Positions 1 to 6,508 of a DNA stretch of 15,922 nt are shown here, piece by piece. Made by a program: the position numbers and the translations under genes. The number at the start of each line of letters is the position of its first letter. The first letter of the stretch is position 1. Source of the DNA: PHAA01 sp964584415 (GTDB taxonomy: Bacteria > Bacillota > Syntrophomonadia > Syntrophomonadales > Syntrophomonadaceae); contig CAZOZX010000045.1 in the NCBI GenBank assembly GCA_964584415.1, positions 1 through 15,922 on the forward strand. The letters run 5' to 3'. The notes beneath the pieces were generated by a model, which searched no databases, was not told where the DNA came from, and saw only the letters and a program-made list of their open reading frames with translations.

Positions 1-389
1 TGTCCAAAAGCCGCATATTTACCCTGCCAGTCATTAAACTCATGAACTGAAGCTAAAATAATAACAAAACATAAAACCCAAGTTGAAAGTACTGCCAAAT
101 AGAAATTCTTTCCCGATATATATTCTTCGTATTCCCGGCGCCCGTAATGCAAAAACTGGAACAGTATGATAAAATCCAAGGCCAGCCAGATTTTATCAAT
201 GCCCCCCTGGACGCCACCGTGGGGATAAATGAAAGCAAAGATTGATTCCCACGCCAGATTAGCCATCAGGGCAGCCCACGGCATCCCAGTACTTTTGTCT
301 ATGAATCCCTGATTAATGATCAAAAAGTAAGCTGCAGCCCAGAATAGCCCACTGCCCAATTGAAAGATAACTTCTACGGAAAGATCCAC
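1..389 (-). CDS. Polytopic membrane protein, Pyr4/PaxB transmembrane terpene cyclase-like (partial)
   Basis: The frame runs from a GTG at 387-389 off the left edge, giving 129 residues with the C-terminus missing. GAGGG lies 6 bases before the GTG, and the only upstream in-frame start candidate (TTG) runs into a stop. I see about four membrane segments, near residues 9-25, 37-55, 66-82 and 96-115. The second contains N44-L-A-W47-E48, followed by a YPHGG turn. The third contains D72 and ends in the motif HYGRRE (81-86). From memory, the N-x-x-W-E motif and the D...YGRRE segment are hallmarks of the fungal Pyr4/PaxB membrane terpene cyclases and their bacterial relatives, in which the Glu is catalytically important. 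The substrate is unknown and no terpenoid genes are nearby. That this is a real gene is well supported by its promoter, ribosome site and clean membrane topology. The family assignment is moderate, since it could be another small membrane family. Confidence 0.65.
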   Translation of the reverse strand, partial: MDLSVEVIFQLGSGLFWAAAYFLIINQGFIDKSTGMPWAALMANLAWESIFAFIYPHGGVQGGIDKIWLALDFIILFQFLHYGRREYEEYISGKNFYLAVLSTWVLCFVIILASVHEFNDWQGKYAAFG

Positions 390-418
390 CTTCAGCCCTC
401 GCTTTTTCGCGGCAATAT

Positions 419-447
419 ATTATAGAGATATTAATATTAATGATCAA
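419..447 (-). promoter_or_regulatory. Sigma-A promoter for the membrane-protein gene
   Basis: On the minus strand, TTGATC (442-447) and a perfect TATAAT (419-424) are separated by exactly 17 bases. Transcription would start near 412, about 23 bases before the GTG start at 389. This gives the membrane protein its own transcript, separate from the terminated gene upstream of it. Confidence 0.75.
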
Positions 448-499
448 ATGCCACTGTTGCGGCCAAAATACTTTGAGGAATATTCCTTATGAGGTCCTT

Positions 500-537
500 A
501 AAAAAGCAAAACGCCGGACCAAGCGATCCAGCGTTTT
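500..537 (-). terminator. Rho-independent terminator after the sigma-54 regulator
   Basis: Read on the minus strand, AAAACGC and GCGTTTT (531-537 and 508-514) form the base of a 13-bp stem. Its upper part closes with G-U wobbles around a GCUU loop. A GC followed by a run of six T (500-505) comes next. The upper stem pairs well only on the minus-strand transcript, which fits its place about 55 bases past the stop of the gene ending at 592. Confidence 0.85.
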
Positions 538-591
538 CATCTTTATGAGTTGTACTATATTGATGAGAACCGATTTTTCTTTTACTATAAG

Positions 592-3285
592 TTAATTATT
601 TATTGCATAGCTTTTCATTTTGCGATAAAGGGTATTGCGGGACATGCCCAATTCAGTTGCGGTTTTGCTAACATTTCCTCCATATTTGTCCAGAATACGC
701 ATTATCCTTTCCTTTTCCTTTTCCCCGGCTTGCATTTTACGCGAATTTCGGTTTAACAACAAGGACGGCAATGCCGCCATCTCACGATAACCCCCGTCAT
801 AATTAACCGTGTAATCAGCATCCTGGGTGCCAACAATCTCCCGGGGCAAGCAATCCAAGGTGATATGCCCATCCTCCGCTAATAGCAAGGTTCTTTCAAC
901 CACGTTTTGCAGTTCCCGAATATTCCCGGGCCAATCGTATTCCTGCAGACAATTGACAACATCATCATCGATTAGATTAATCCGCTTCTTAACTCTTGGT
1001 GACATTTCCCTAACAAAGTATTCGAATAAAAGTTTAATATCCGGCCTTCTATCCTTCAGAGCTGGAATCGAAATCTGGACCACATTTAACCTGTAATAGA
1101 GATCAGCACGGAACCTTCCTTGTCCGACTAATTCCAGTAAGTCCTGGTTGGTAGCAGCTATAATCCTAACATCTACATTTATCAGGGAATCTCCTCCCAC
1201 TCTTAAAATGGCTTTTTCCTGAATAGCTCGTAACAACATCGCTTGTTGCTCAAGGGGCATATCCCCAATCTCATCAAGCAGTAGGGTTCCCTTGTTAGCA
1301 AGCTCGAATTTTCCTGGTCTGCCTCCTCTTCTCGCTCCTGTGAAAGCTCCTTCTACATACCCAAACAGTTCACTGCCGACCAATTCTCTAGGAAGGGCAG
1401 CGCAATTTATGGCTACAAAGGGACCATTTCGGCGCGAACTACCATTATGAATAGCCTGAGCAAACACCTCTTTGCCGGTTCCGCTGGCGGCCTGGAGAAG
1501 CACAGCAGAATCGTTGGCACTGGCAATTGTGGCCAGCCGTATAGAGTTCTTTAGGTTCTTATCCTCTCCAATTATGGAATCAAAGGTAAAGGTAGCCTGG
1601 GCACCGCTAATTTTATTAACCAATTCCTGCACGCGGGCTATTGGTCTAATTATTATAGTAGCTCCAGTTATCTGCCCATTTTCATCGATCCTGGGTTCCC
1701 CCGAGGCAGTGCCGTGAATCTTACCCCGCACCCCGTCGATTATCATCTCTCGGTCTTTATAGGACTCACCCGTTTCCAGCAGCTTCATGGTATATGGGGC
1801 TTTACCACAAAACAGATCCAAAATGTGAATTCCTATAATAGCTTCGTCGGCATAACCAGTAATTACCTGAGCAGCTATATTGGATTGAGAAACCCGTCCC
1901 TCCTTATCGAGTACTATTAAGGCGTCGTTCATGGCATTGAAAACCGAGCTAAGTTCCATATGCATATACTCAATTGCCTGTTGATCCCGGCGTAGTTCTT
2001 TCTCCTGATACAAATGACAGTTCTGGACTTTATTGAGCCCATTGTGAATAGCCACTGCCATGTAATAACAGGAGCTATATCCGCAGGCTGCACAGTTTCT
2101 AAAATCTTTTTCCTCAAACTTCAACATTTTTTCATAAATATCATTTAACTCGCCCTCACTAGGCACATCGAATTCTGATAAATATGATAAATCTTCATAT
2201 TCTGGGACCCTAAAATCATGCGTCTTTATTATATTGGAAAGGAATGCATCCAACCTTTGGTTGGCAGCAGGATCAATAATGCTTTGCTCGGAACGGGCCG
2301 CCACCATATATTCCATTTCCCATCGAATAGAATTGTGGATGCATCCAACCCCAGCGTTGCAACCCCTTTCGCAGCTAAGTACATCAACTATCAAGGGCAA
2401 ATGAACACCGCCCTGGCCAATAGATTTTTGCAGGTTGCGCAGATAGCTATCAAATACCAGCGACCCCTCCACTCTTGCTATGGAACTGGCCTGAGTTTCA
2501 GGGTAATGATATAAGTATGATTCTTTTAGCCCGCCAGGTATGGAAAAATTAGTCGCTATGCCTGCTGGCACACAATTATCAAATTCGCTTTCAGGTAGTG
2601 TATCTAAGTCAATGTCTTTATCATCTAAGATATTTTGCAGCGACTGATAAAGAACATTATACTCAATCAGTCCCTGAGCCCTAATCTCCCTGGTTTTCTC
2701 AGCACATGGGGAAAATAAAACCAGCTCGGCGTCTGGATGCAGTGATCGTACATAAACGGACATATTGTAGACGGGGCTGCCAAAAGGAGCCAGATGATCA
2801 ATCAATTTAGGGTGGATTAACTGGATATACTTGACTATTGATGGGCAAGGTGAAGAAATCAAGGGCAGCTTTACACTTTTATTTTCAACCGCTTGATGGT
2901 AAAGAGCGACGGTTATTTCGGCTCCCAATGATACGTCATATACATATTTTATATTGAGTAGCTTCAACGCACTGATTAATTTCTTGAGGTTAAAATTACA
3001 CTGGGCCGAAGGCGCAATCAAGGCTACGATTTCCTTATCGGGCAGGTCCGCAAGAAATTTTATTGAATCATCAATAACAAAGCGGGCGCTTTTCTCGATC
3101 ACCCCACCGTGACTTTTCAAACATGTCACCACGCAGCGACCGCAACCGATGCACAAGTCATTATTGAACTTGACCACATCACCGCTTCCGTTGTTACATA
3201 GTTTTATGGGACATACCGCAATGCACTGATGGCAATTGGTGCAGTTCTCCTCTTTGATACCGATAATCTTACGTAAGTTAAACAT
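592..3285 (-). CDS. [FeFe]-hydrogenase-like sensor / sigma-54-dependent transcriptional activator
   Basis: A one-protein sensor-regulator. Residues 15-25 and 45-55 are two C-x2-C-x2-C-x3-C ferredoxin clusters. Residues about 80-340 are a hydrogenase H-cluster-like domain: L1 SSPCP (C147), L2 PCAEK (C194, K197, E200) and L3 C305-x3-C309. C398, C401, C406 and C423 match the four-cysteine Fe-S domain PF04060. A PAS domain lies near 441-550. A sigma-54 AAA+ domain (about 565-800) has the sigma-54-contacting GAFTGA loop (646-651) and Walker B LLLDEIGD (668-675). A Fis-type helix-turn-helix is at 855-895. All four cysteines expected to hold the H-cluster are present, but the proton-relay cysteine of catalytic enzymes is Pro146, which suggests sensing rather than turnover. 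Walker A reads AASGTGKE, with Ala for the usual first Gly. The ATG has a GGGGAG site. It very likely activates the divergent sigma-54 promoter at 3487. Confidence 0.93.
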   Translation of the reverse strand: MFNLRKIIGIKEENCTNCHQCIAVCPIKLCNNGSGDVVKFNNDLCIGCGRCVVTCLKSHGGVIEKSARFVIDDSIKFLADLPDKEIVALIAPSAQCNFNLKKLISALKLLNIKYVYDVSLGAEITVALYHQAVENKSVKLPLISSPCPSIVKYIQLIHPKLIDHLAPFGSPVYNMSVYVRSLHPDAELVLFSPCAEKTREIRAQGLIEYNVLYQSLQNILDDKDIDLDTLPESEFDNCVPAGIATNFSIPGGLKESYLYHYPETQASSIARVEGSLVFDSYLRNLQKSIGQGGVHLPLIVDVLSCERGCNAGVGCIHNSIRWEMEYMVAARSEQSIIDPAANQRLDAFLSNIIKTHDFRVPEYEDLSYLSEFDVPSEGELNDIYEKMLKFEEKDFRNCAACGYSSCYYMAVAIHNGLNKVQNCHLYQEKELRRDQQAIEYMHMELSSVFNAMNDALIVLDKEGRVSQSNIAAQVITGYADEAIIGIHILDLFCGKAPYTMKLLETGESYKDREMIIDGVRGKIHGTASGEPRIDENGQITGATIIIRPIARVQELVNKISGAQATFTFDSIIGEDKNLKNSIRLATIASANDSAVLLQAASGTGKEVFAQAIHNGSSRRNGPFVAINCAALPRELVGSELFGYVEGAFTGARRGGRPGKFELANKGTLLLDEIGDMPLEQQAMLLRAIQEKAILRVGGDSLINVDVRIIAATNQDLLELVGQGRFRADLYYRLNVVQISIPALKDRRPDIKLLFEYFVREMSPRVKKRINLIDDDVVNCLQEYDWPGNIRELQNVVERTLLLAEDGHITLDCLPREIVGTQDADYTVNYDGGYREMAALPSLLLNRNSRKMQAGEKEKERIMRILDKYGGNVSKTATELGMSRNTLYRKMKSYAINN

Positions 3286-3308
3286 GTTCCATCTCCCCGC
3301 TCATCGCT

Positions 3309-3365
3309 GTAACACAAGTGTACCATAACCGTAACCACGTTACAATCAAATAACATGCGCGTTAC
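3309..3365. promoter_or_regulatory. Cluster of three GTAAC/GTTAC dyads, probable upstream activating sequence
   Basis: The half-sites are GTAAC (3309-3313) facing GTGTAC (3318-3323), then a perfect GTAAC-CAC-GTTAC (3331-3343), then TAAC-N6-GTTA (3351-3364). The dyad centres are near 3316, 3337 and 3357.5, about 21 bp or two helical turns apart, so they would lie on one DNA face. The cluster is about 125-180 bp upstream of the sigma-54 -24 box, the usual place for an enhancer-binding protein. It is also just upstream of the regulator's own start, so autoregulation is possible. Binding is inferred. Confidence 0.6.
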
Positions 3366-3389
3366 ACAATTGAGACATTTTCATAATCA

Positions 3390-3395
3390 ATTATA
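3390..3395 (-). promoter_or_regulatory. Possible -10 box for the sensor-regulator gene
   Basis: A perfect TATAAT on the minus strand lies about 105 bases upstream of the regulator start. At a spacing of 17 the -35 candidate (TGTAAA) is poor and there is no extended -10, so this is only a candidate. If real, the dyad cluster at 3309-3365 would lie in the 5' leader, suited to negative autoregulation. Confidence 0.35.
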
Positions 3396-3486
3396 TTGCA
3401 ATTGTATGCTTATTTACAGACACTTTTGATTAAAGTACTGCATGATTTCAGGCCCCGCGGAATATTCTCTATAATTTTATCTAAAT

Positions 3487-3502
3487 TGGCACGCTTATTG
3501 CT
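3487..3502 (+). promoter_or_regulatory. Sigma-54 (-24/-12) promoter
   Basis: TGGCACG (3487-3493), four bases, then TTGCT (3498-3502) matches the sigma-54 core consensus TGGCACG-N4-TTGCW at every defined position. The invariant GG (3488-3489) and GC (3500-3501) have the required 12-base phasing. The predicted start is near 3513, giving a roughly 90-base leader before the ATG at 3604. It points away from the sigma-54 activator gene and into the small peptide and AAA+ ATPase genes. Confidence 0.92.
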
Positions 3503-3603
3503 TGTATATATGTTCAGAACCGTCTAATTAACCTTAACTAAATCGTAGAACAACTTAAATTAAAGGATACTAATAATAAGTTTAATTACAGGAGGTGAAC
3601 ATC

Positions 3604-3771
3604 ATGACAGTGAACTATTTAAATGGCAACCCGGCCGTCCCGGCCAATGGCAGCACAAAGGTAACGCCCGTAACGGAGTTGGAGAACTTTACCATAGGGG
3701 TAGGTTTCGCTGGAGTCATAGCTTTGCTGACTTTGAGTCTGGTAGTAATCTGCATGATGGTTTTGAGTTAG
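3604..3771 (+). CDS. Small single-span membrane protein, sigma-54 controlled
   Basis: A 55-residue protein that I cannot assign to a named family. AGGAGGTGA lies six bases before the ATG, an exceptionally strong ribosome site. Residues 1-30 are polar and rich in Pro, Asn and Thr, with two acidic residues in ELENF. Residues about 31-54 form one strongly hydrophobic helix that runs to the C-terminus and contains C50. There is no signal-peptidase-like motif and only Lys19 is basic. It is the first gene after the sigma-54 promoter and lies 98 bases before the AAA+ ATPase gene, so the two are probably co-transcribed. It might anchor or regulate that ATPase or another membrane complex, but this is inference. 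Start, stop, promoter and ribosome site all agree, so I regard it as a real gene despite its length. Confidence 0.8.
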   Translation: MTVNYLNGNPAVPANGSTKVTPVTELENFTIGVGFAGVIALLTLSLVVICMMVLS

Positions 3772-3822
3772 ACAATCTCGATCCCATTAAATCCTAGCAG
3801 CAAAATAACAATTTTAGATGCC

Positions 3823-3849
3823 ACCGATGATCTTTTCGGTCTCATCGGT
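3823..3849 (+). promoter_or_regulatory. Intercistronic hairpin before the AAA+ ATPase gene
   Basis: ACCGATGA (3823-3830) and TCATCGGT (3842-3849) form a perfect 8-bp inverted repeat with an 11-base loop. It ends only a few bases before the GAGAGGAGG ribosome site (3853-3861). No T-run follows, so it is not an ordinary terminator. It could tune translation of the ATPase, or mark a processing or stability site that sets its ratio to the small peptide. Confidence 0.6.
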
Positions 3850-3869
3850 AGAGAGAGGAGGACTATTAA

Positions 3870-5087
3870 ATGTTACAATATGCGCAATTAGAACGCTACG
3901 AAGGAAACGAGGCCCTCTTCGATCTAATTAAGATGTCGATGGTTTCGACGATAGCCGGTGAGCCATTGCATATCCATGCCGAAGGACTACGAGGAACCGG
4001 GAAAACTACTATAATGAGGCGGGCGCAGGATATTCTTCCTAAGATTGAGCGCATTAAAGGCTGCATTTATAACTGTGATCCTGCGCAGCCTCATTGTCCA
4101 CATCATCGGGGACTATCAGCTCAAGCAATTTCCGAAATTGGAACCGAAGCGATCCCGATGCCGTTTCTGGAAATTTCCCATTCAGCTAAAGTCGGCACAG
4201 TGGCGGGGAGCATAGACCTGGCTAAATTAACCGACAGCAGTAAACCCGAAGCCGGTCTTCTCCCCGGCCTTATTCCCCAAGCCCATAGAGGTATACTATT
4301 CGTAGACGAAATTAACCGTCTGGCAGATACTTCCCCTGAAATTACCGATATACTGCTGGACTTAATGGGCACTAAGCCGGGTGTCGTACAGATTGAAGAA
4401 GCTGGTCTTCCGGTAGTCTCGGTTAGAGTAAATGTGTCAGTTTGGGCAGCCTCTAATCCAGATGAAGATCCTGGTCCCCTGGAAGAAATACGCCGGCAGC
4501 TATCGGACCGATTCGATATGGTTTGTTATATGGGCAGGCCTACTTCGATTGATGTGTTAGCTAAAATGCTTAAGGACAATTTTCATAACAACCAGGCTAA
4601 CACTACCCGGGGAACCGTACCAACCGTTGATTACCATAAACAACATGAGATGTATACCGAAATCATGCTCCAATGGGCGGAACGCTATCTGCAAACGGAT
4701 CTGCCTGATTTCGTCCGCAACTACATTGCCCGTCTCTATATAAAACACAATTTGGAGAGCATAAGAGCAATCGAAGCCATGCAGCAGGGTGCGGTACTTT
4801 ACAGCATCACCAAGGATAGAGGCCAAGCCAGCATCAATGATATCAATCATATAATGCCACTGGTACTAAAACATCGTGTTGACGCCGATGCCCTGGTTAG
4901 AATCGTTAATGACGATGCCAAAGGTGCCAATATTTTCGGTGGAGGAGTCAAAACCTCGAGTAAATCAGATGAAGCTGGGGAAGTCGATTACACCAAGAAA
5001 GATGGGCGTCCTCATAAAGATCTGAAGCGTAAGGAATTAATTACTAACGAAAAATCAATCGGTCTCGACCAGGTGGTTTCACAGTAG
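3870..5087 (+). CDS. Mg-chelatase subunit I (ChlI/BchI)-like AAA+ ATPase
   Basis: A 405-residue AAA+ protein of the MoxR/ChlI type. Walker A is GLRGTGKT (39-46), Walker B is GILFVDEIN (141-149), a sensor-1-like ASNPDE is at 194-199, and RRQLSDRFD (208-216) carries the arginine finger, as in chelatase I subunits. A Cys/His patch lies after Walker A: C65, C69, C76, H78 and H79, a possible metal or Fe-S site. The C-terminal part, from about 250, is a helical lid followed by a charged tail. Such ATPases normally remodel a partner with a von Willebrand A domain or drive a metal chelatase, but neither is encoded in the window. The ribosome site GAGGAGG is strong. It is the second gene of the sigma-54 unit and is followed by a terminator. 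A role in metal insertion or assembly of a redox enzyme is plausible but unproven. Confidence 0.85.
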   Translation: MLQYAQLERYEGNEALFDLIKMSMVSTIAGEPLHIHAEGLRGTGKTTIMRRAQDILPKIERIKGCIYNCDPAQPHCPHHRGLSAQAISEIGTEAIPMPFLEISHSAKVGTVAGSIDLAKLTDSSKPEAGLLPGLIPQAHRGILFVDEINRLADTSPEITDILLDLMGTKPGVVQIEEAGLPVVSVRVNVSVWAASNPDEDPGPLEEIRRQLSDRFDMVCYMGRPTSIDVLAKMLKDNFHNNQANTTRGTVPTVDYHKQHEMYTEIMLQWAERYLQTDLPDFVRNYIARLYIKHNLESIRAIEAMQQGAVLYSITKDRGQASINDINHIMPLVLKHRVDADALVRIVNDDAKGANIFGGGVKTSSKSDEAGEVDYTKKDGRPHKDLKRKELITNEKSIGLDQVVSQ

Positions 5088-5126
5088 AAAAAGAACTAGA
5101 CCAAAAATTAAAAAATCATATGTAAA

Positions 5127-5161
5127 AGCCATTCTTACATTACTGAAGAATGGCTCTTTTT
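5127..5161 (+). terminator. Terminator between convergent genes
   Basis: A perfect 10-bp stem AGCCATTCTT / AAGAATGGCT (5127-5136 and 5146-5155) with a 9-base loop is followed by C and five T on the plus strand. On the minus strand the stem is followed by TTT and, ten bases on, a second T-run. It therefore probably also ends the convergent aldo/keto reductase transcript. Confidence 0.9.
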
Positions 5162-5190
5162 GGTCTCACCTTTTTTCATCCTGAAATTTG

Positions 5191-6198
5191 TCATATGAAA
5201 TTTTGATAATCGGCCCAATTATCCTTTAATATCCGAGGTGTATCCAACCCATATGGGCAGTTATCTTTACAATGGCCGCATTCGGTGCAGTTTGCAATTC
5301 GACCCATATTCTCTCGCCAGATATCATTCAGGTACACCGAAGTTGGAGCTCGCCTAATCATAAGCGACATCCTGGCACAATTGGCTATATCAATTTCTGC
5401 GGGACATGGCAGACAATATCCACAACCCCGGCAGAATTCCCCACCTAATATCTTCTGATCCTCTCCAATGATATGCAGAATATTTTGGTCGAGTACCGGG
5501 GGCTGTTCCATATGACCAATGAATTGGTCCAATTGATCCTCTTTTTGAATGCCCCATATGGGTAAAACGTGATCATATTGGGCCAGAAAAGCATAGGCTG
5601 CGGCTGAATTAGTAATTAATCCTCCCGACAATGCTTTCATGGCGATAAAGCCGATTGTTTTTTCCTGGCAAGATTTAACCAATTTTATTTCCTGGTCAGA
5701 AGACAGGTAATTAAATGGGAATTGAATAGTCGAATAAAGTCCTGATTCCACCGCTGCTGCGGCTACCGGAAGCCGATGGTTGGAAATCCCAATATAATGA
5801 ATTAATCTCTTGTCCTTAGCTTCCAACATGGCTTCATAGAGACCCGTCCCATCTCCTAATCTGGGACAGAACGGAGGATTGTGAAATTGATATATATCCA
5901 GATAATCCGTGTTTAGTGCCATCAAAGAGGATTTTAAGTGATTCCAGAAATCATCTACATTCAGAGCCATGGTCTTTGAGGCAATGTATATATCCTTTCT
6001 TACATCAGCCAATGCTAATCCGATCTTTTCTTCGCTATCGGTATAAAACCGTGCCGTATCAAAGAAGTTAATACCATTTTGATAGGCTTTTCTCAATAAA
6101 CGGGTGGCCTCCTGGTGGTTAATCCGTTGAATCGGCAGCCCCCCAAAGCCATTCTTGTTGACAATGATTTTGGTTCTTCCTAACTTCACATGCTGCAA
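5191..6198 (-). CDS. Aldo/keto reductase with C-terminal ferredoxin domain
   Basis: A 335-residue cytoplasmic oxidoreductase. The N-terminal TIM-barrel (1 to about 240) keeps the aldo/keto reductase tetrad D47, Y52, K75 and H106 and family motifs such as FFDTARFY and GISN. The C-terminal part has two clusters of four cysteines: C256, C259, C262, C265 and C304, C307, C310, C314, each followed by Pro. Together these form a 4Fe-4S dicluster-type domain. Such fusions are common in anaerobes and may couple carbonyl reduction to ferredoxin-like electron carriers; the substrate cannot be told from sequence. The start is TTG (6196-6198), chosen because AAGGAGGG lies 6 bases upstream. An overlapping ATG is out of frame. 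The gene sits directly downstream of a tRNA gene on the same strand, and the two may share a promoter. Confidence 0.9.
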   Translation of the reverse strand: MQHVKLGRTKIIVNKNGFGGLPIQRINHQEATRLLRKAYQNGINFFDTARFYTDSEEKIGLALADVRKDIYIASKTMALNVDDFWNHLKSSLMALNTDYLDIYQFHNPPFCPRLGDGTGLYEAMLEAKDKRLIHYIGISNHRLPVAAAAVESGLYSTIQFPFNYLSSDQEIKLVKSCQEKTIGFIAMKALSGGLITNSAAAYAFLAQYDHVLPIWGIQKEDQLDQFIGHMEQPPVLDQNILHIIGEDQKILGGEFCRGCGYCLPCPAEIDIANCARMSLMIRRAPTSVYLNDIWRENMGRIANCTECGHCKDNCPYGLDTPRILKDNWADYQNFI

Positions 6199-6267
6199 TA
6201 TACGCCCTCCTTAGAGGCTTTATACGCACTTTGATTCTGCAATTAGGTTTAGTTCAGAAAAAATTAA

Positions 6268-6342
6268 TGGAGCGGGAAAAGGGGTTCGAACCCTCGACAC
6301 CCGGCTTGGGAAGCCGGTGCTCTACCACTGAGCTACTCCCGC
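6268..6342 (-). tRNA. tRNA-Gly (anticodon CCC)
   Basis: A complete 75-base cloverleaf with encoded CCA. The acceptor GCGGGAG pairs with TTCCCGC and the discriminator is T. The D arm is GCTC-AGTGGTA-GAGC. The anticodon stem CCGGC/GCCGG encloses the loop TTCCCAA, which reads anticodon CCC for GGG codons. The T arm is GAGGG-TTCGAAC-CCCTT. A T-rich stretch follows the CCA. Confidence 0.95.
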
Positions 6343-6365
6343 CCGCTATCTGCTGACACGGTTAT

Positions 6366-6393
6366 TCTATAACATATTACCTTCTTTAGTCAA
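6366..6393 (-). promoter_or_regulatory. Sigma-A promoter of the tRNA-Gly gene
   Basis: On the minus strand, TTGACT (6388-6393) and TATAGA (6366-6371) are 16 bases apart. TGT stands directly before the -10, an extended -10 element. Transcription would start about 15-20 bases before the mature tRNA 5' end at 6342 and may continue into the aldo/keto reductase gene. Confidence 0.65.
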
Positions 6394-6508
6394 ACCAGCG
6401 GAAATCTATGGCAACCAATAAGGCCAAACAAGATAAATGACAACATAAAGGAATAATTTTGTGCAAAAAATTAAAGCTAATAAAAATTAAGAATAGGAGG
6501 GCCACCAC

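Noticed and set aside
3380..3400. IHF-like site (AATCAATTATATTG) between enhancer and sigma-54 promoter
   Set aside because: It misses the consensus spacing by one base, and Clostridia mostly use HU rather than IHF; only a general AT-rich bend can be claimed.
6421..6508. Promoter of Ku, including a sporulation sigma-G type
   Set aside because: Only weak matches such as TTGTGC with a poor -10; nothing strong enough to annotate.
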